From Hyphomicrobiales bacterium (GTDB lineage: Bacteria; Pseudomonadota; Alphaproteobacteria; Rhizobiales; Rhizobiaceae): 64,000 nt of DNA. Made by a program: the position numbers and the translations under genes. The notes under the pieces are model-generated. The model worked only from the letters and a program-made list of their open reading frames with translations, had not been told where the DNA came from and searched no databases. The stretch spans positions 610,997 through 674,996 of the forward strand of contig UEGR01000003.1 of assembly GCA_900465685.1 (NCBI GenBank), in the 5' to 3' direction. Numbering within the stretch: position 1 is the first letter of the stretch; the number at the start of each line of letters is the position of its first letter. Positions 43,773-54,188 of the stretch are shown here, one piece after another.

Positions 43773-46700
43773 GATTTTCGCCAACTGTGTCATGATGACA
43801 GCCGAGCCGTTGAGACGCTTTTCCGGCGTCGCCCAATCACGAATGAACACAATGCTCTGATCCGGCCTGATCTTGGCCATAGAACCCTGCTCGCCGATCA
43901 TCTTCACCAGACCAACAGGGTTGTTGAACGTCGCGTGACGGAACTGGATGACGACGCCCTTCGGACCGGCATCCAGCTTTTCGACATTGGCGCGACGGCA
44001 GAGCGCCTTGATATAGACGATCTTAAGCAGGTGCTGCACTTCCTCCGGCATCGGGCCGAAGCGGTCGATGAGTTCTGCGCCGAATGCATCGATATCCTGC
44101 GGTTCTTCCAGATCGGCAAGGCGGCGATAAAGGCCGAGGCGCAATTGCAGGTCCGGCACATAGGCTTCGGGGATCATGACCGCCGTGCCAATAGCGATCT
44201 GCGGCGACCACTGGCTGTCTTCCACTTCGCCGGAACCCTTGAGTGTTGCAACGGCTTCTTCCAGCATCTGCTGATACAGCTCGAAACCGACTTCCTTGAT
44301 ATGGCCTGACTGTTCCTCGCCTAAGAGATTACCCGCGCCACGAATATCCATGTCGTGGCTGGCAAGCTGGAAGCCTGCGCCAAGCGTATCCAGCGATTGC
44401 AGCACTTTCAGGCGACGTTCCGCCATCTGTGTCAGCATCTTGCCTGCGGGAAGCGTGAAGAGTGCGAAAGCGCGCTGCTTGGAGCGCCCGACGCGACCAC
44501 GCAGCTGATAGAGCTGCGCCAGTCCGAACATGTCGGCGCGATGCACGATCATGGTGTTCGCGGTCGGAATATCGAGACCGGATTCCACGATGGTCGTGGA
44601 AAGCAGCACGTCGTATTGACCGTCATAGAAGGCGTTCATGATATCGTCGAGCACGCCCGGCGCCATCTGGCCATGCGCAACGGCGACTTTCAGTTCCGGC
44701 ACATGTTCCTTCAGGAATTCCTCGATGTCGCCCAAATCGGAAATACGCGGACAGACATAAAAACTCTGACCACCGCGATAGCGCTCACGCAGCAAAGTTT
44801 CACGAATGACGAGCGGATCGAACGGAGAAACGAAGGTGCGCACCGCCATGCGATCCACTGGCGGCGTGGTGATGAGCGAGAGTTCGCGCACGCCGGTCAG
44901 CGCAAGCTGCAAGGTGCGCGGGATTGGCGTTGCCGACAGGGTCAGCACATGCACATCGGATTTCAGCTCCTTGAGCCGTTCCTTGTGCTTGACGCCGAAA
45001 TGCTGCTCCTCATCGATGATGAGCAGGCCGAGATTCTTGAACTTAATCGAATTGCCGAGCAGCGCATGGGTACCGACGACGATATCGACGGTGCCCTCTT
45101 CCAGACCTTTCTTGGTCGCGGCCAGTTCCTTGGTTCCAACCAGCCGCGAAGCATGCGCGACGGTGATCGGCAGTCCATGAAAGCGCTTGGAGAAAGTCTT
45201 GAAATGCTGGCGTGACAAAAGCGTTGTCGGCACAACCACCGCGACCTGCACACCATTGAGCGCCGCGATAAAGGCAGCGCGGAGCGCCACTTCCGTCTTG
45301 CCGAAACCGACATCGCCGCAAATCAGGCGATCCATCGGCTTGCCCGCCGCCAGATCGTCTGCCACAGCCTCAATGGCCGTCATCTGGTCTTCAGTCTCGT
45401 CATAGGGGAAGCGCGCAGAGAATTCCGCATAAAGCCCATCCGGCGGGGTCATCACCGGCGCGCCACGCATCTGACGTTCGGCGGCGATCTGGATCAGATG
45501 GCCCGCAATCTCAAGCAGTCGCTTCTTGAGCTTGGCCTTGCGCATCTGCCATGCGCCACCGCCAAGCTTGTCGAGAACCGCGTCGGAACCTTCCGACCCA
45601 TAGCGCGAGAGAAGCTCGATATTTTCGACCGGCAGGAACAGCCGGTCATCGCCCGCATAGTGAAGTTCAAGACAATCATGCGGTGCGCCCGCTGCGGTGA
45701 TGGTCTTGAGGCCGATGAAACGACCGATACCATGATCGACGTGGACGACAATATCGCCAGCCGTCAGCGACGCCACTTCCGAGATGAAATCCTGATCACG
45801 CTTGCGACGCTTGGACCGGCGGATAAGACGGTCGCCGAGAATATCCTGTTCGGCAACGACGGCGAGATCACCGGCATCGAAGCCGCTTTCAACGGCCAGC
45901 ACCGCCGCGGTGACCTTGTCGCGAGACAGCGCCTTGACAGTTGAGAGCCGGTCAACCGTCTCGATCTTTTCCAGCCCGTGCTCGTCAAGAACCTGCAACA
46001 GTCGGTCGAGCGAGCCTTCCGTCCAGGCAGCAACCAGCACTTTCTTGCCGGAGGCTCGGAGATCAGCAATGTGCTTCACCGCCGCCTCAAACAGGTTCAC
46101 ATCAGTTGCTGCACGCTCCTCGGCAAAGTTGCGACCCTTATGCGCATCGGCATGAACAATGGTGCGGTTCGATACTTCCGGCGCGCCAAAGGGTGTGAGG
46201 TCGATGCGAAGCCCGCTTGCCTGCACCGCATCCTCGACCGCCTGCGGCGTGAGATAGAGGGTTTCCGGCTTGACCGGCTTATAGGGAACGGCATCGCTGC
46301 CGGCTTCCTTGCCTTCAGCCTGACGCAGCCGGGCCTCGTAGTGGTCCACCACCATGGTGTGGCGCTCAGTCAGCGCTTCATGCACCAGATGATCGAATAC
46401 CACCGGCATGCCGCCCGCATGGTCGAAAACCGTTTCCAGATGATCGTAAAACAGTGGCAGCCAGTGTTCCATACCGGCAAAACGGCGGCCTTCACTGATC
46501 GCCTGATAGAGTGCATCGTCACGCTGCGGCGCGCCGAACATAGCCACGTAGTTCTTGCGGAAACGGCTGATCATGTCGGCTGAGAGCGTGATTTCGCTCA
46601 TCGGCTGCAGCACGAATTCCTTGCGTGTGCCCGTCGTGCGCTGCGATGCGGGATCGAAAGCACGGATCGTTTCCAGCGTATCGCCGAAGAAATCGAGGCG

Positions 46701-47273
46701 CAGAGGTTCTTCCGCGCCCGGCGCATAAAGATCGAGAATACCGCCACGAACGGCAAATTCGCCGATATCGCGCACGGTCGACACACGCTCGAAACCGTTG
46801 CGTTCCAGCCGTGACGCAAGGTCATTCATGTCAAGCTGGTTGCCCGGACGAGCCGAAATTACCTGCTCGGCAATTGCCGCCTGTGGCGGCAGTTTTTGCA
46901 GCACCGCATTGGCCGTAGTCAGCACGATGGCCGGATGTGGTGTTTTCTTGAGCGCCGCCAGAGCGCCGAGCGCGGTCAGTCTGCGCGCCGATGCGTCGGC
47001 ACCGGGCGATACGCGATCATAGGGCAAGCAGTCCCATGCGGGCAGATGCAGCACCGGTAGATCCGGCGCGACAAAGCTCAAGACCTGCTCAAGGTCAGCA
47101 ATGCGCTGCCCGTCGCGCACGATATACATGATAGGCCCGCGTTCGCCGATCTCATCCACCAGACGCGCGAGACAGAACGCCTCGAAGCCATCGGCAACAC
47201 CATCAATGACGATGCGGCGTCCAGCTTTCGTATCCGTATTGGGCTTGAGACCAAATTTGCTGAAAACGGGCAT
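43761..47273 (-). CDS. mfd: Transcription-repair coupling factor Mfd
   Basis: At 1170 residues this has full Mfd length. The UvrB-like N-terminal part carries PYDRVSPGADASARRL near 85-100. The RNA polymerase interaction domain starts GDIVVHVDHGIGRFIGL near 508. The RecG-like translocase has Walker A GDVGFGKT near 652 and the DEEQ box LIIDEEQHFGV near 757. A C-terminal TRCF domain follows from about 1010. It releases stalled RNA polymerase from lesions and recruits UvrA. The sdhE gene lies just upstream on the same strand, with eight bases between. Confidence 0.97.
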   Translation of the reverse strand: MPVFSKFGLKPNTDTKAGRRIVIDGVADGFEAFCLARLVDEIGERGPIMYIVRDGQRIADLEQVLSFVAPDLPVLHLPAWDCLPYDRVSPGADASARRLTALGALAALKKTPHPAIVLTTANAVLQKLPPQAAIAEQVISARPGNQLDMNDLASRLERNGFERVSTVRDIGEFAVRGGILDLYAPGAEEPLRLDFFGDTLETIRAFDPASQRTTGTRKEFVLQPMSEITLSADMISRFRKNYVAMFGAPQRDDALYQAISEGRRFAGMEHWLPLFYDHLETVFDHAGGMPVVFDHLVHEALTERHTMVVDHYEARLRQAEGKEAGSDAVPYKPVKPETLYLTPQAVEDAVQASGLRIDLTPFGAPEVSNRTIVHADAHKGRNFAEERAATDVNLFEAAVKHIADLRASGKKVLVAAWTEGSLDRLLQVLDEHGLEKIETVDRLSTVKALSRDKVTAAVLAVESGFDAGDLAVVAEQDILGDRLIRRSKRRKRDQDFISEVASLTAGDIVVHVDHGIGRFIGLKTITAAGAPHDCLELHYAGDDRLFLPVENIELLSRYGSEGSDAVLDKLGGGAWQMRKAKLKKRLLEIAGHLIQIAAERQMRGAPVMTPPDGLYAEFSARFPYDETEDQMTAIEAVADDLAAGKPMDRLICGDVGFGKTEVALRAAFIAALNGVQVAVVVPTTLLSRQHFKTFSKRFHGLPITVAHASRLVGTKELAATKKGLEEGTVDIVVGTHALLGNSIKFKNLGLLIIDEEQHFGVKHKERLKELKSDVHVLTLSATPIPRTLQLALTGVRELSLITTPPVDRMAVRTFVSPFDPLVIRETLLRERYRGGQSFYVCPRISDLGDIEEFLKEHVPELKVAVAHGQMAPGVLDDIMNAFYDGQYDVLLSTTIVESGLDIPTANTMIVHRADMFGLAQLYQLRGRVGRSKQRAFALFTLPAGKMLTQMAERRLKVLQSLDTLGAGFQLASHDMDIRGAGNLLGEEQSGHIKEVGFELYQQMLEEAVATLKGSGEVEDSQWSPQIAIGTAVMIPEAYVPDLQLRLGLYRRLADLEEPQDIDAFGAELIDRFGPMPEEVQHLLKIVYIKALCRRANVEKLDAGPKGVVIQFRHATFNNPVGLVKMIGEQGSMAKIRPDQSIVFIRDWATPEKRLNGSAVIMTQLAKIAAG

Positions 47274-47280
47274 GGATTTT

Positions 47281-47568
47281 TTAAAACTCTATGCGGTCAC
47301 GGAAAGCGACGATGTCGCGGAAAAGCGGTGTGTCATGTTCTGCCGGGATAGGGCTTTCACCCGTCACCCATTTAAGAAGATCACGATCCAGCACTTCCAG
47401 AATCTGTTCGAACTCATCGAGCTGGGGATCGGTGAAGCTCACAATATACTCATCCGCATATTGGCCCAGAATCAAATCCATCTCGCGCATGCCCCGATGC
47501 CAGGCGCGAAACAAAAGCTTGCGACGCCGTACATCCAGATTTCCCGCCGCAAGTGTGCTGCCAGTCAT
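47281..47568 (-). CDS. sdhE: Succinate dehydrogenase assembly factor SdhE
   Basis: The 95-residue protein has the SdhE/Sdh5 core: RRRKLLFRAWHRGMREMDLILG near residues 14-35, including the RGxxE-type RGMREMD motif that contacts the flavoprotein. It helps attach FAD covalently to succinate dehydrogenase. ATG 47568 is chosen with GGAGCAG before it; the longer frame has no support. It is divergent from recG and likely cotranscribed with mfd, a gene order common in Rhizobiales. Confidence 0.92.
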   Translation of the reverse strand: MTGSTLAAGNLDVRRRKLLFRAWHRGMREMDLILGQYADEYIVSFTDPQLDEFEQILEVLDRDLLKWVTGESPIPAEHDTPLFRDIVAFRDRIEF

Positions 47569-47718
47569 GTCGGAACTGCTCCATTTATCAAAATCGCTGC
47601 CGGTATATAGCATCTGGGACCGAACAGGGAACCTGTTTATGAGACAAGAACAAAAAGAGCACGAAAAGATGATGGCGCAGGCTTGCACCTGACAGCGAAG
47701 CAGTTAATGCTCCCCGCC

Positions 47719-49827
47719 ATGCGCCCATCCATGCTCGATCCGTTTTTCGCTTCCGTCCGTTCGCTTTCCGGCATTGGCCCGAAAGTTGCGGTTTTGCTTG
47801 GTAAACTTCTCGGCACCGATGTGCCCGGCGCGGAACCGAAAGTCGGCCAGCTTCTGTTCCTGCCGCCGAACAGCGTCATCGACCGGCGCAATCGCCCCGG
47901 CATTGCGCTTGCTCAGGAAGGCGCCATCGTCACGCTGGAAGTGGTGGTTGATCAGCACCAGCCAGCGCCGCCGGGCAGAGGCAATGTCCCGCATCGCGTC
48001 TTCGCCCACGACGACACCGGCGAGATTGCCCTGACTTTCTTCCATGCGCAATTGCCATGGCTGCACAAGATGCTGCCCGAAGGCGAAACCGTCATCGTGT
48101 CCGGCAAGGTGGAATGGTTCAACGGGCGCGCCTCCATGGTGCATCCGGACTATATTGCGAGCCTCGAAGATGCCGCCAATCTGCCGATGGTCGAGCCGGT
48201 CTACCCGCTGACGGCAGGCCTGTCGCCAAAAACACTGGGACGTGCCGTCAAGGAAGCGCTGACGCGTGTTCCACCGCTGCCCGAATGGATAGACGGCCCC
48301 TTGCTGGCACGCGAGCGTTTTCCGAATTTTCAGGACGCGCTCAACACTTTGCACCAGCCGGAAGACCCCTCCGACATCGCACTTGAAGGCATTACGCGGC
48401 GCAGGCTGGCTTATGATGAATTTCTGGCCGGTCAGCTTGCCCTTGCCCTCGTGCGTGCCAAGACACGCCGACTGTCCGGTCGTCCGCTGGAAGGCACAGG
48501 CCGTATCGTAGCCCAGATCATGCGCCACCTGCCCTATAGCTTGACCAAGGGACAGGATCAGGCCGTTCGCGAAATCATCGCAGACCTTAAATCACCCGAG
48601 CGCATGTTGCGGCTTTTACAGGGTGATGTCGGCTCCGGCAAAACGGTGGTGGGTCTGCTGTCTATGGCACATGCCGCAGAATCCGGCGGTCAATCCGCCC
48701 TGATGGCCCCAACCGAAGTGCTCGCTCGCCAGCATTTTGCAACCATTGCACCACTCGCCGAGAAAGCCGGGCTGAAAGCTGCCCTGCTGACGGGCCGCGA
48801 GAAAGGTCGCGACCGGAACGCCGTGCTGGAAGGTTTGAAGAGCGGCGAGGTCGATATCGTCATCGGCACGCATGCGCTGTTTCAGGAAAAAGTCGAGTAT
48901 CACGACCTCGTTCTGGTCATTATCGATGAGCAGCATCGCTTTGGCGTGCATCAACGCCTGATGCTGACGGCAAAGGGCTCCGCCCCCGATATGCTGGTGA
49001 TGACGGCGACACCGATCCCGCGCACGCTGGTTCTGACCGCTTTCGGCGACATGGACGTATCAAAGCTGACCGAAAAGCCCGCCGGACGCCAGCCCATTAC
49101 CACGGCAATCCTACCGATGGAACGCATGGGCGAACTGGTGGAGCGCATCCGTAAAGCGGTGCAGGAAGGCCAGAAGATCTACTGGATCTGCCCGCTGGTT
49201 GAAGAATCCGAAGTCGTTGAACTGACATCGGCGGAAGAGCGTTTCGAAAACCTCAAATCCGTCTTCGGTGACCGGATTGGCCTTATTCATGGCCGTATGA
49301 ACGGTGCTGAAAAAGATGAAGCCATGCGCGCCTTCAAGCAGGGCGAAACGCGGCTTCTGGTTGCCACCACCGTCATTGAAGTTGGTGTGGACGTGCCCGA
49401 CGCGACCATCATCGTGATCGAACACGCCGAACGGTTCGGCCTGTCGCAGTTGCACCAGTTGCGCGGGCGTGTAGGGCGCGGCGACAAGCCATCGACCTGC
49501 CTCCTGCTCTACAAGGGACCGCTGGGCGAAATCGGTCAGGCGCGACTGAAGGTCATGCGCGAGACGGAAGACGGTTTCCGCATCGCCGAAGAAGATCTGA
49601 AACTGCGCGGCGAAGGCGAGTTGCTCGGCACGCGCCAATCCGGCACGCCGGGCTTCCGTCTGGCTTCCATCGAAGCGCATGGCGATCTGCTGGAAATCGC
49701 CCGCAAGGATGCGCGTTATGTTCTGACCAGCGATCCCGATCTGGAATCCGAACGCGGACAGGCATTGCGCGTGTTGCTCTATCTCTTCGGGCGCGATGAG
49801 GCGATAAGGCTGCTGAGAGCTGGATAG
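47719..49827 (+). CDS. recG: ATP-dependent DNA helicase RecG
   Basis: The 702-residue helicase starts MRPSMLDPFFASVRSLSGIG, with the helix-hairpin-like GIGPKVA. It has an OB-fold wedge domain (about 60-165), Walker A GDVGSGKT near residue 303, the DEQH box VIIDEQHRFGV near 400, and the C-terminal helicase domain with VATTVIEVGVDVPDA near 548 and QLRGRVGRG near 580. RecG remodels stalled replication forks and branches Holliday junctions. Several in-frame starts exist; MRPSMLDP matches the family. It diverges from sdhE-mfd. Confidence 0.95.
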   Translation: MRPSMLDPFFASVRSLSGIGPKVAVLLGKLLGTDVPGAEPKVGQLLFLPPNSVIDRRNRPGIALAQEGAIVTLEVVVDQHQPAPPGRGNVPHRVFAHDDTGEIALTFFHAQLPWLHKMLPEGETVIVSGKVEWFNGRASMVHPDYIASLEDAANLPMVEPVYPLTAGLSPKTLGRAVKEALTRVPPLPEWIDGPLLARERFPNFQDALNTLHQPEDPSDIALEGITRRRLAYDEFLAGQLALALVRAKTRRLSGRPLEGTGRIVAQIMRHLPYSLTKGQDQAVREIIADLKSPERMLRLLQGDVGSGKTVVGLLSMAHAAESGGQSALMAPTEVLARQHFATIAPLAEKAGLKAALLTGREKGRDRNAVLEGLKSGEVDIVIGTHALFQEKVEYHDLVLVIIDEQHRFGVHQRLMLTAKGSAPDMLVMTATPIPRTLVLTAFGDMDVSKLTEKPAGRQPITTAILPMERMGELVERIRKAVQEGQKIYWICPLVEESEVVELTSAEERFENLKSVFGDRIGLIHGRMNGAEKDEAMRAFKQGETRLLVATTVIEVGVDVPDATIIVIEHAERFGLSQLHQLRGRVGRGDKPSTCLLLYKGPLGEIGQARLKVMRETEDGFRIAEEDLKLRGEGELLGTRQSGTPGFRLASIEAHGDLLEIARKDARYVLTSDPDLESERGQALRVLLYLFGRDEAIRLLRAG

Positions 49828-49829
49828 CA

Positions 49830-49853
49830 AAATGGCCGCTCACGCGGCCATTT
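49830..49853. terminator. Bidirectional terminator between recG and glmS
   Basis: A perfect ten-base-pair stem AAATGGCCGC/GCGGCCATTT with a TCAC loop has A-rich and T-rich flanks. It lies between the convergent genes. Confidence 0.85.
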
Positions 49854-49891
49854 CAATTACTTTATAAAGCGAGCTCTTTAACGAGCTGATT

Positions 49892-51715
49892 TTACTCAAC
49901 CGTGACCGATTTTGCAAGATTGCGCGGCTGATCGACGTCCGTGCCCATCAGGACAGCGGTGTGATAGGCCAGCATCTGGATCGGCAGGGCGTAGACCAGC
50001 GGCGTGATGAATTCCGGTACGTCCGGCAGAACGATGGTCGCCATCGTATCGACGCTGGCGCTTTCCGCGCCCTTCTTATCGGTGATCAGGATGATACGAC
50101 CGCCACGGGCTGCCACTTCCTGCATGTTGGAGACCGTCTTTTCATAAAGGCGATCAGACGGCGCAATCACGATAACCGGCATGGCTTCGTCAATCAGGGC
50201 GATAGGTCCATGCTTCAACTCGCCAGCGGCATAGCCTTCGGCGTGAATATAGGAGATTTCCTTGAGCTTCAGCGCGCCTTCCATGGCAAGCGGGAAGGAC
50301 GTGCCACGCCCCAGATAGAGGACGTGATTGACCTTGGCGAGATCGGTACAAACTGCCGCGATCTCGTCTTCCAGCTTCAGCACCTGATTGAGGAAACGCG
50401 GCGCTTCGGAGAGCTGGCGCACCAGTTCCTGCTCGCGCGCATCGTCAATCGCGCCACGCGCCTTGGCGGCAGCAATAGCGAGCGACGCCATGGCCGAAAG
50501 CTGACAGGTGAAGGCTTTGGTGGAAGCAACACCAATTTCCGGCCCCGCAAGCGTCGGGAACACCGCATCGGATTCACGCGCAATGGTCGAACCAGTGACA
50601 TTGACAACAGCGGCAATCTTCAAGCCTTGCGACTTGCAATAGCGCAGTGACGCCAGCGTATCCGCCGTTTCGCCGGACTGCGAAACAAACATCGCCAATG
50701 AATCCTTCGACAGCGGCATTTCGCGATAACGGAATTCCGATGCGATATCGCTATCGACAGGCAGACGGGCAATCTGTTCGAACCAGTATTTGCCGACCGA
50801 TGCAGCATAGAAGGCCGTGCCGCAAGCCGAGATCGTCAGACGATCCACCTTGCTGAAATCGACCCCAACAGCTTCCTGGCGCACCTTGCCGGTGGTGAAA
50901 TCGAGATAATTGGCCAGAGTGTGCGAGATCACTTCCGGCTGCTCAAACATCTCCTTCTGCATGAAGTGACGATGATTGCCCTTGGAAACGAGCATATTTG
51001 CGGTCTGCGTCTTCTGGATCGCGCGCTCGACCTGATTGTTGCTCTCGTCATAAATGGTGACACCCTTGCGGGTCAGCACAGCCCAGTCACCATCTTCCAG
51101 ATAGGCAATGGTATCGGTGAAGGGCGACAACGCAATCGCGTCTGAACCGAGGAACATTTCACCATCGCCATAGCCGACAGCGAGCGGCGGTCCCTGACGG
51201 GCGCCAATGAGCAGTTCTTCATCGCCTTCAAACAGGAATGCCAGTGCGAAAGCACCATGCAGCAGCGGCAGGCAATCACGGACGGCTTCAATCGGCGATT
51301 TGCCCTTATCCAGTTCACGCGTCACGAGATGCGCAACGGCTTCCGTATCTGTTTCGGTCTGGAACTTGCGGCCTTCAGCTTCGAGCATGGCGCGCAGTTC
51401 GGCAAAATTTTCGATAATGCCGTTATGAACCACCGCGAGACGCTCGGTAATATGCGGATGCGCATTGCGCTCCACCGGCTTGCCATGCGTGGCCCAGCGT
51501 GTATGACCGATGCCGATCACGCCGGGAAGCGGCTCACCGGCCAGACGCTTTTCCAGATTGACCAGCTTGCCTTCCGCACGACGGCGATCAAGTTTGCCGC
51601 CCTGCAAAGTGGCGATACCGGCGGAATCGTAACCGCGATATTCCAGTCGTTTCAGAGCATCGACCAGAAGCGGCGCGACTTCATCCTTGCCGATAATACC
51701 GATAATTCCACACAT
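49892..51715 (-). CDS. glmS: Glucosamine-fructose-6-phosphate aminotransferase GlmS
   Basis: The 607-residue enzyme begins MCGIIGIIG, with Cys2 as the glutaminase nucleophile. The glutaminase domain (1-240) has IGHTRWATHG near residue 72. Two SIS domains follow (about 285-420 and 460-590), and it ends in the conserved RNLAKSVTVE. It makes glucosamine-6-phosphate from fructose-6-phosphate and glutamine, the first step to UDP-GlcNAc. glmU lies 105 bases upstream on the same strand, so both supply the peptidoglycan and lipopolysaccharide precursor. No glmS ribozyme is seen between them. Confidence 0.97.
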   Translation of the reverse strand: MCGIIGIIGKDEVAPLLVDALKRLEYRGYDSAGIATLQGGKLDRRRAEGKLVNLEKRLAGEPLPGVIGIGHTRWATHGKPVERNAHPHITERLAVVHNGIIENFAELRAMLEAEGRKFQTETDTEAVAHLVTRELDKGKSPIEAVRDCLPLLHGAFALAFLFEGDEELLIGARQGPPLAVGYGDGEMFLGSDAIALSPFTDTIAYLEDGDWAVLTRKGVTIYDESNNQVERAIQKTQTANMLVSKGNHRHFMQKEMFEQPEVISHTLANYLDFTTGKVRQEAVGVDFSKVDRLTISACGTAFYAASVGKYWFEQIARLPVDSDIASEFRYREMPLSKDSLAMFVSQSGETADTLASLRYCKSQGLKIAAVVNVTGSTIARESDAVFPTLAGPEIGVASTKAFTCQLSAMASLAIAAAKARGAIDDAREQELVRQLSEAPRFLNQVLKLEDEIAAVCTDLAKVNHVLYLGRGTSFPLAMEGALKLKEISYIHAEGYAAGELKHGPIALIDEAMPVIVIAPSDRLYEKTVSNMQEVAARGGRIILITDKKGAESASVDTMATIVLPDVPEFITPLVYALPIQMLAYHTAVLMGTDVDQPRNLAKSVTVE

Positions 51716-51820
51716 GCATCTGCTCCAGATCTGGATCGCTTGCTTTTGCCAGCCGGTTTAAAGATTCCAGAGCAGAACAGCAAGACGAGCTGTAACCACT
51801 CGGGTCGTCTGATAGTCGAT

Positions 51821-53185
51821 TTACTTCGATGAGGTTTTAGCCGCTTTGATGGCGGCATACTTCTCCCGCAGGATCTTTCCCCGACCTTCCTTGGTTTCCT
51901 GTCGCGCGCGACCGAAAGCCAGCGCATCAGCCGGAACATTGTCGGTGATCGTGCTGCCCGAAGCGATATAGGCGTTGTCGCCGATTTCCACCGGGGCCAC
52001 CAAAGAGGAATTGGAGCCGATAAAGGCATTTTCGCCTATGATCGTCTTATATTTATTGTAGCCGTCGTAATTGCAGGTGATCGTCCCTGCCCCGATATTA
52101 CTGGATGCGCCGACGGTCGCATCACCGATATAGGTCAGGTGATTGATCTTGGCGCCCTTGCGCACATCTGCGTTCTTCACTTCGCAGAAATTGCCAACCT
52201 TGGTTTTCTCGCCAAGCTTCGCGCCGGGACGCAGACGCGCGAAAGGCCCGATTTCGGCATTGGGACCAACATTCGCGCCTTCCATATGTGAGAAGGAATG
52301 AATGAGCGCACCCGACGCAATGTGCACGCCGGGACCGAAAAACACGTTGGGCTCAATAATCACATCGGCTTCCACCAGCGTATCATGGCTGAAGAACACC
52401 GTTTCGGGCGCAATCAGCGTGACACCGGCCAGCATCATCTTGCGGCGCTTGCGGTTCTGCCAGATGGCCTCGGCTTCCGCGAGTTCTGCGCGATTGTTGA
52501 TGCCGATGACGTTATCGACCGGCACTTCGATAGCCGTTACGTTCAGGCCCTTGCCATGTGCAATAGCAACAATATCGGTGAGGTAATATTCGCCCTTGGC
52601 ATTGTCGTTGCCAACAGCATCCAGCAGTGCCAAGGCCTCGCGTCCGCGCACGGCCATCAAGCCGCCATTGCAGAAGCCGATCTGCTTCTGAGCATCAGTC
52701 GCTTCTTTCTCCTCGACAATAGCGACCAGCTGGTCGCCTTCCTCGATCAGGCGACCGTATCCATGCGGGCTGGCCGGGCGGAAACCGATCACCACGATAT
52801 CCGCTCCATCGGCCAGGCGCGCACGCGCCGCTTGCAGGGACTCCGCTTCAATCAGCGGCGTATCACCGAACACGATCAGCAGATCGTCATAACCATTTGC
52901 TATCGCCTCACGCGCAGCAAGCACCGCATGGGCCGTACCAAGGCGTTCTGTCTGTTCGAATGCTGAAACCGGGCCTGCGATCTTCTCGACCGCACCGCGC
53001 ACATCTTCCGCACCGCGTCCAACGACCAGCGCGACATCACTCTTGCCTGTTCCCTGCACGGCTTTGACCACATGACAGACCAGCGGCAATCCCGCGACCG
53101 CATGCAACACTTTCGGCAAGCTGGATTTCATGCGCGTGCCTTCGCCGGCAGCAAGCACGATGGAAAGGCAAGTACGATCTGTCAT
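51821..53185 (-). CDS. glmU: Bifunctional UDP-GlcNAc pyrophosphorylase/glucosamine-1-phosphate acetyltransferase GlmU
   Basis: The 454-residue enzyme has an N-terminal uridylyltransferase domain with [18 protein letters not shown] near residues 10-27 and a C-terminal left-handed beta helix from about 240 (hexapeptides such as [43 protein letters not shown]). It acetylates glucosamine-1-phosphate and then couples it to UTP, giving UDP-GlcNAc. ATG 53185 gives the family start [19 protein letters not shown]; the upstream in-frame ATG would add 25 poorly conserved residues and overlap the ccdA end. Confidence 0.96.
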   Translation of the reverse strand: MTDRTCLSIVLAAGEGTRMKSSLPKVLHAVAGLPLVCHVVKAVQGTGKSDVALVVGRGAEDVRGAVEKIAGPVSAFEQTERLGTAHAVLAAREAIANGYDDLLIVFGDTPLIEAESLQAARARLADGADIVVIGFRPASPHGYGRLIEEGDQLVAIVEEKEATDAQKQIGFCNGGLMAVRGREALALLDAVGNDNAKGEYYLTDIVAIAHGKGLNVTAIEVPVDNVIGINNRAELAEAEAIWQNRKRRKMMLAGVTLIAPETVFFSHDTLVEADVIIEPNVFFGPGVHIASGALIHSFSHMEGANVGPNAEIGPFARLRPGAKLGEKTKVGNFCEVKNADVRKGAKINHLTYIGDATVGASSNIGAGTITCNYDGYNKYKTIIGENAFIGSNSSLVAPVEIGDNAYIASGSTITDNVPADALAFGRARQETKEGRGKILREKYAAIKAAKTSSK

Positions 53186-53252
53186 GACATTGTCCAGAAA
53201 TACGTGGTGTTCATCCGCTTTATCACGAAAGCGTATAAGGAAGCTTACGGAT

Positions 53253-54002
53253 TTAGCCAAGCCGCCCGAGGACCGGGAACGTCTCCAGTAGCCAGAATGA
53301 GAAGGATTGCATACCGCCTGTCAGGAACAGGATGCCTGCAACAACCAGCAGCGCACCCATTGCCTTTTCCACCTTGCCAAGATGCACGCGGAAGCGGGAC
53401 AGGAAGCGCATGAAGGCGCCGGAAAAGAGTGCTGCGATCAAAAACGGAATGCCGAGCCCCAGCGAATAGATTGCAAGCAGAAGCGCGCCCTCGCCTACGG
53501 TGCTGCTGCCGCCAGCCAGTGTCAGGATTGGGCCTAGAACCGGGCCGATACACGGTGTCCAGCCAAAGGCGAAGGCCAGCCCCATGACATAGGCGCCAAG
53601 CGGCGAAGCCGGGGCATTGCGCGCCTGAAAACGCGCCTCACGTGACAGGAACGACAGGCGCAGCAGCCCCAGGAAATTGAGGCCCATCAGGATAATCACG
53701 AGACCGGCGACAATGGCGATCTCCTGCTGCCATGCGCGCAGGAATGCGCCGATGGACGATGCGCCAGCGCCAAGCGCTACGAAAACAGTGGTAAAACCGA
53801 GCACGAAACAGATTGCGGCAAAGGCGAGTGAACGGCGGGCTGAAGGCTCGGCGGCGACCCGGGCGGCTTTATCGGCGCGAAAGTCCTCAACGCTCACACC
53901 AGCCATGTAACAAAGATAAGGCGGCACAAGCGGCAAAACGCAGGGCGACAGAAAAGACAGAGCTCCCGCACCAGCCGCCGTCATATAGGAAACATCGAGC
54001 AC
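53253..54002 (-). CDS. ccdA: Cytochrome c biogenesis protein CcdA
   Basis: The 249-residue membrane protein has six helices and the two CcdA cysteines, in [16 protein letters not shown] near residues 16-31 and [15 protein letters not shown] near 144-158. It passes reducing power from thioredoxin across the inner membrane to keep apocytochrome c or other periplasmic thiols reduced. A soluble-looking loop with [13 protein letters not shown] lies between helices 1 and 2. It lies 68 bases upstream of glmU on the same strand and diverges from mprF. Confidence 0.93.
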   Translation of the reverse strand: MLDVSYMTAAGAGALSFLSPCVLPLVPPYLCYMAGVSVEDFRADKAARVAAEPSARRSLAFAAICFVLGFTTVFVALGAGASSIGAFLRAWQQEIAIVAGLVIILMGLNFLGLLRLSFLSREARFQARNAPASPLGAYVMGLAFAFGWTPCIGPVLGPILTLAGGSSTVGEGALLLAIYSLGLGIPFLIAALFSGAFMRFLSRFRVHLGKVEKAMGALLVVAGILFLTGGMQSFSFWLLETFPVLGRLG

Positions 54003-54188
54003 GATAACCTCATTCGTTCGTCAAATTGCTTGCTGCCCCGGCTATCCGAAGGCTTATATAGACCAAGTTGTGATTACCATTGAATATTTTCAATGGAACA
54101 TCTCGTTAGATCACAAGTTTGCCCTAAATCAGGATCATTCCGCGCCTTAATATAAATTATTTGATTGCTCCAACGGAACGATGCACCG

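Noticed and set aside
51716..51820. glmS leader examined for a glmS ribozyme
   Set aside because: The spacer to glmU is only 105 bases with no ribozyme-like core, and such ribozymes are known mainly from Gram-positive bacteria.
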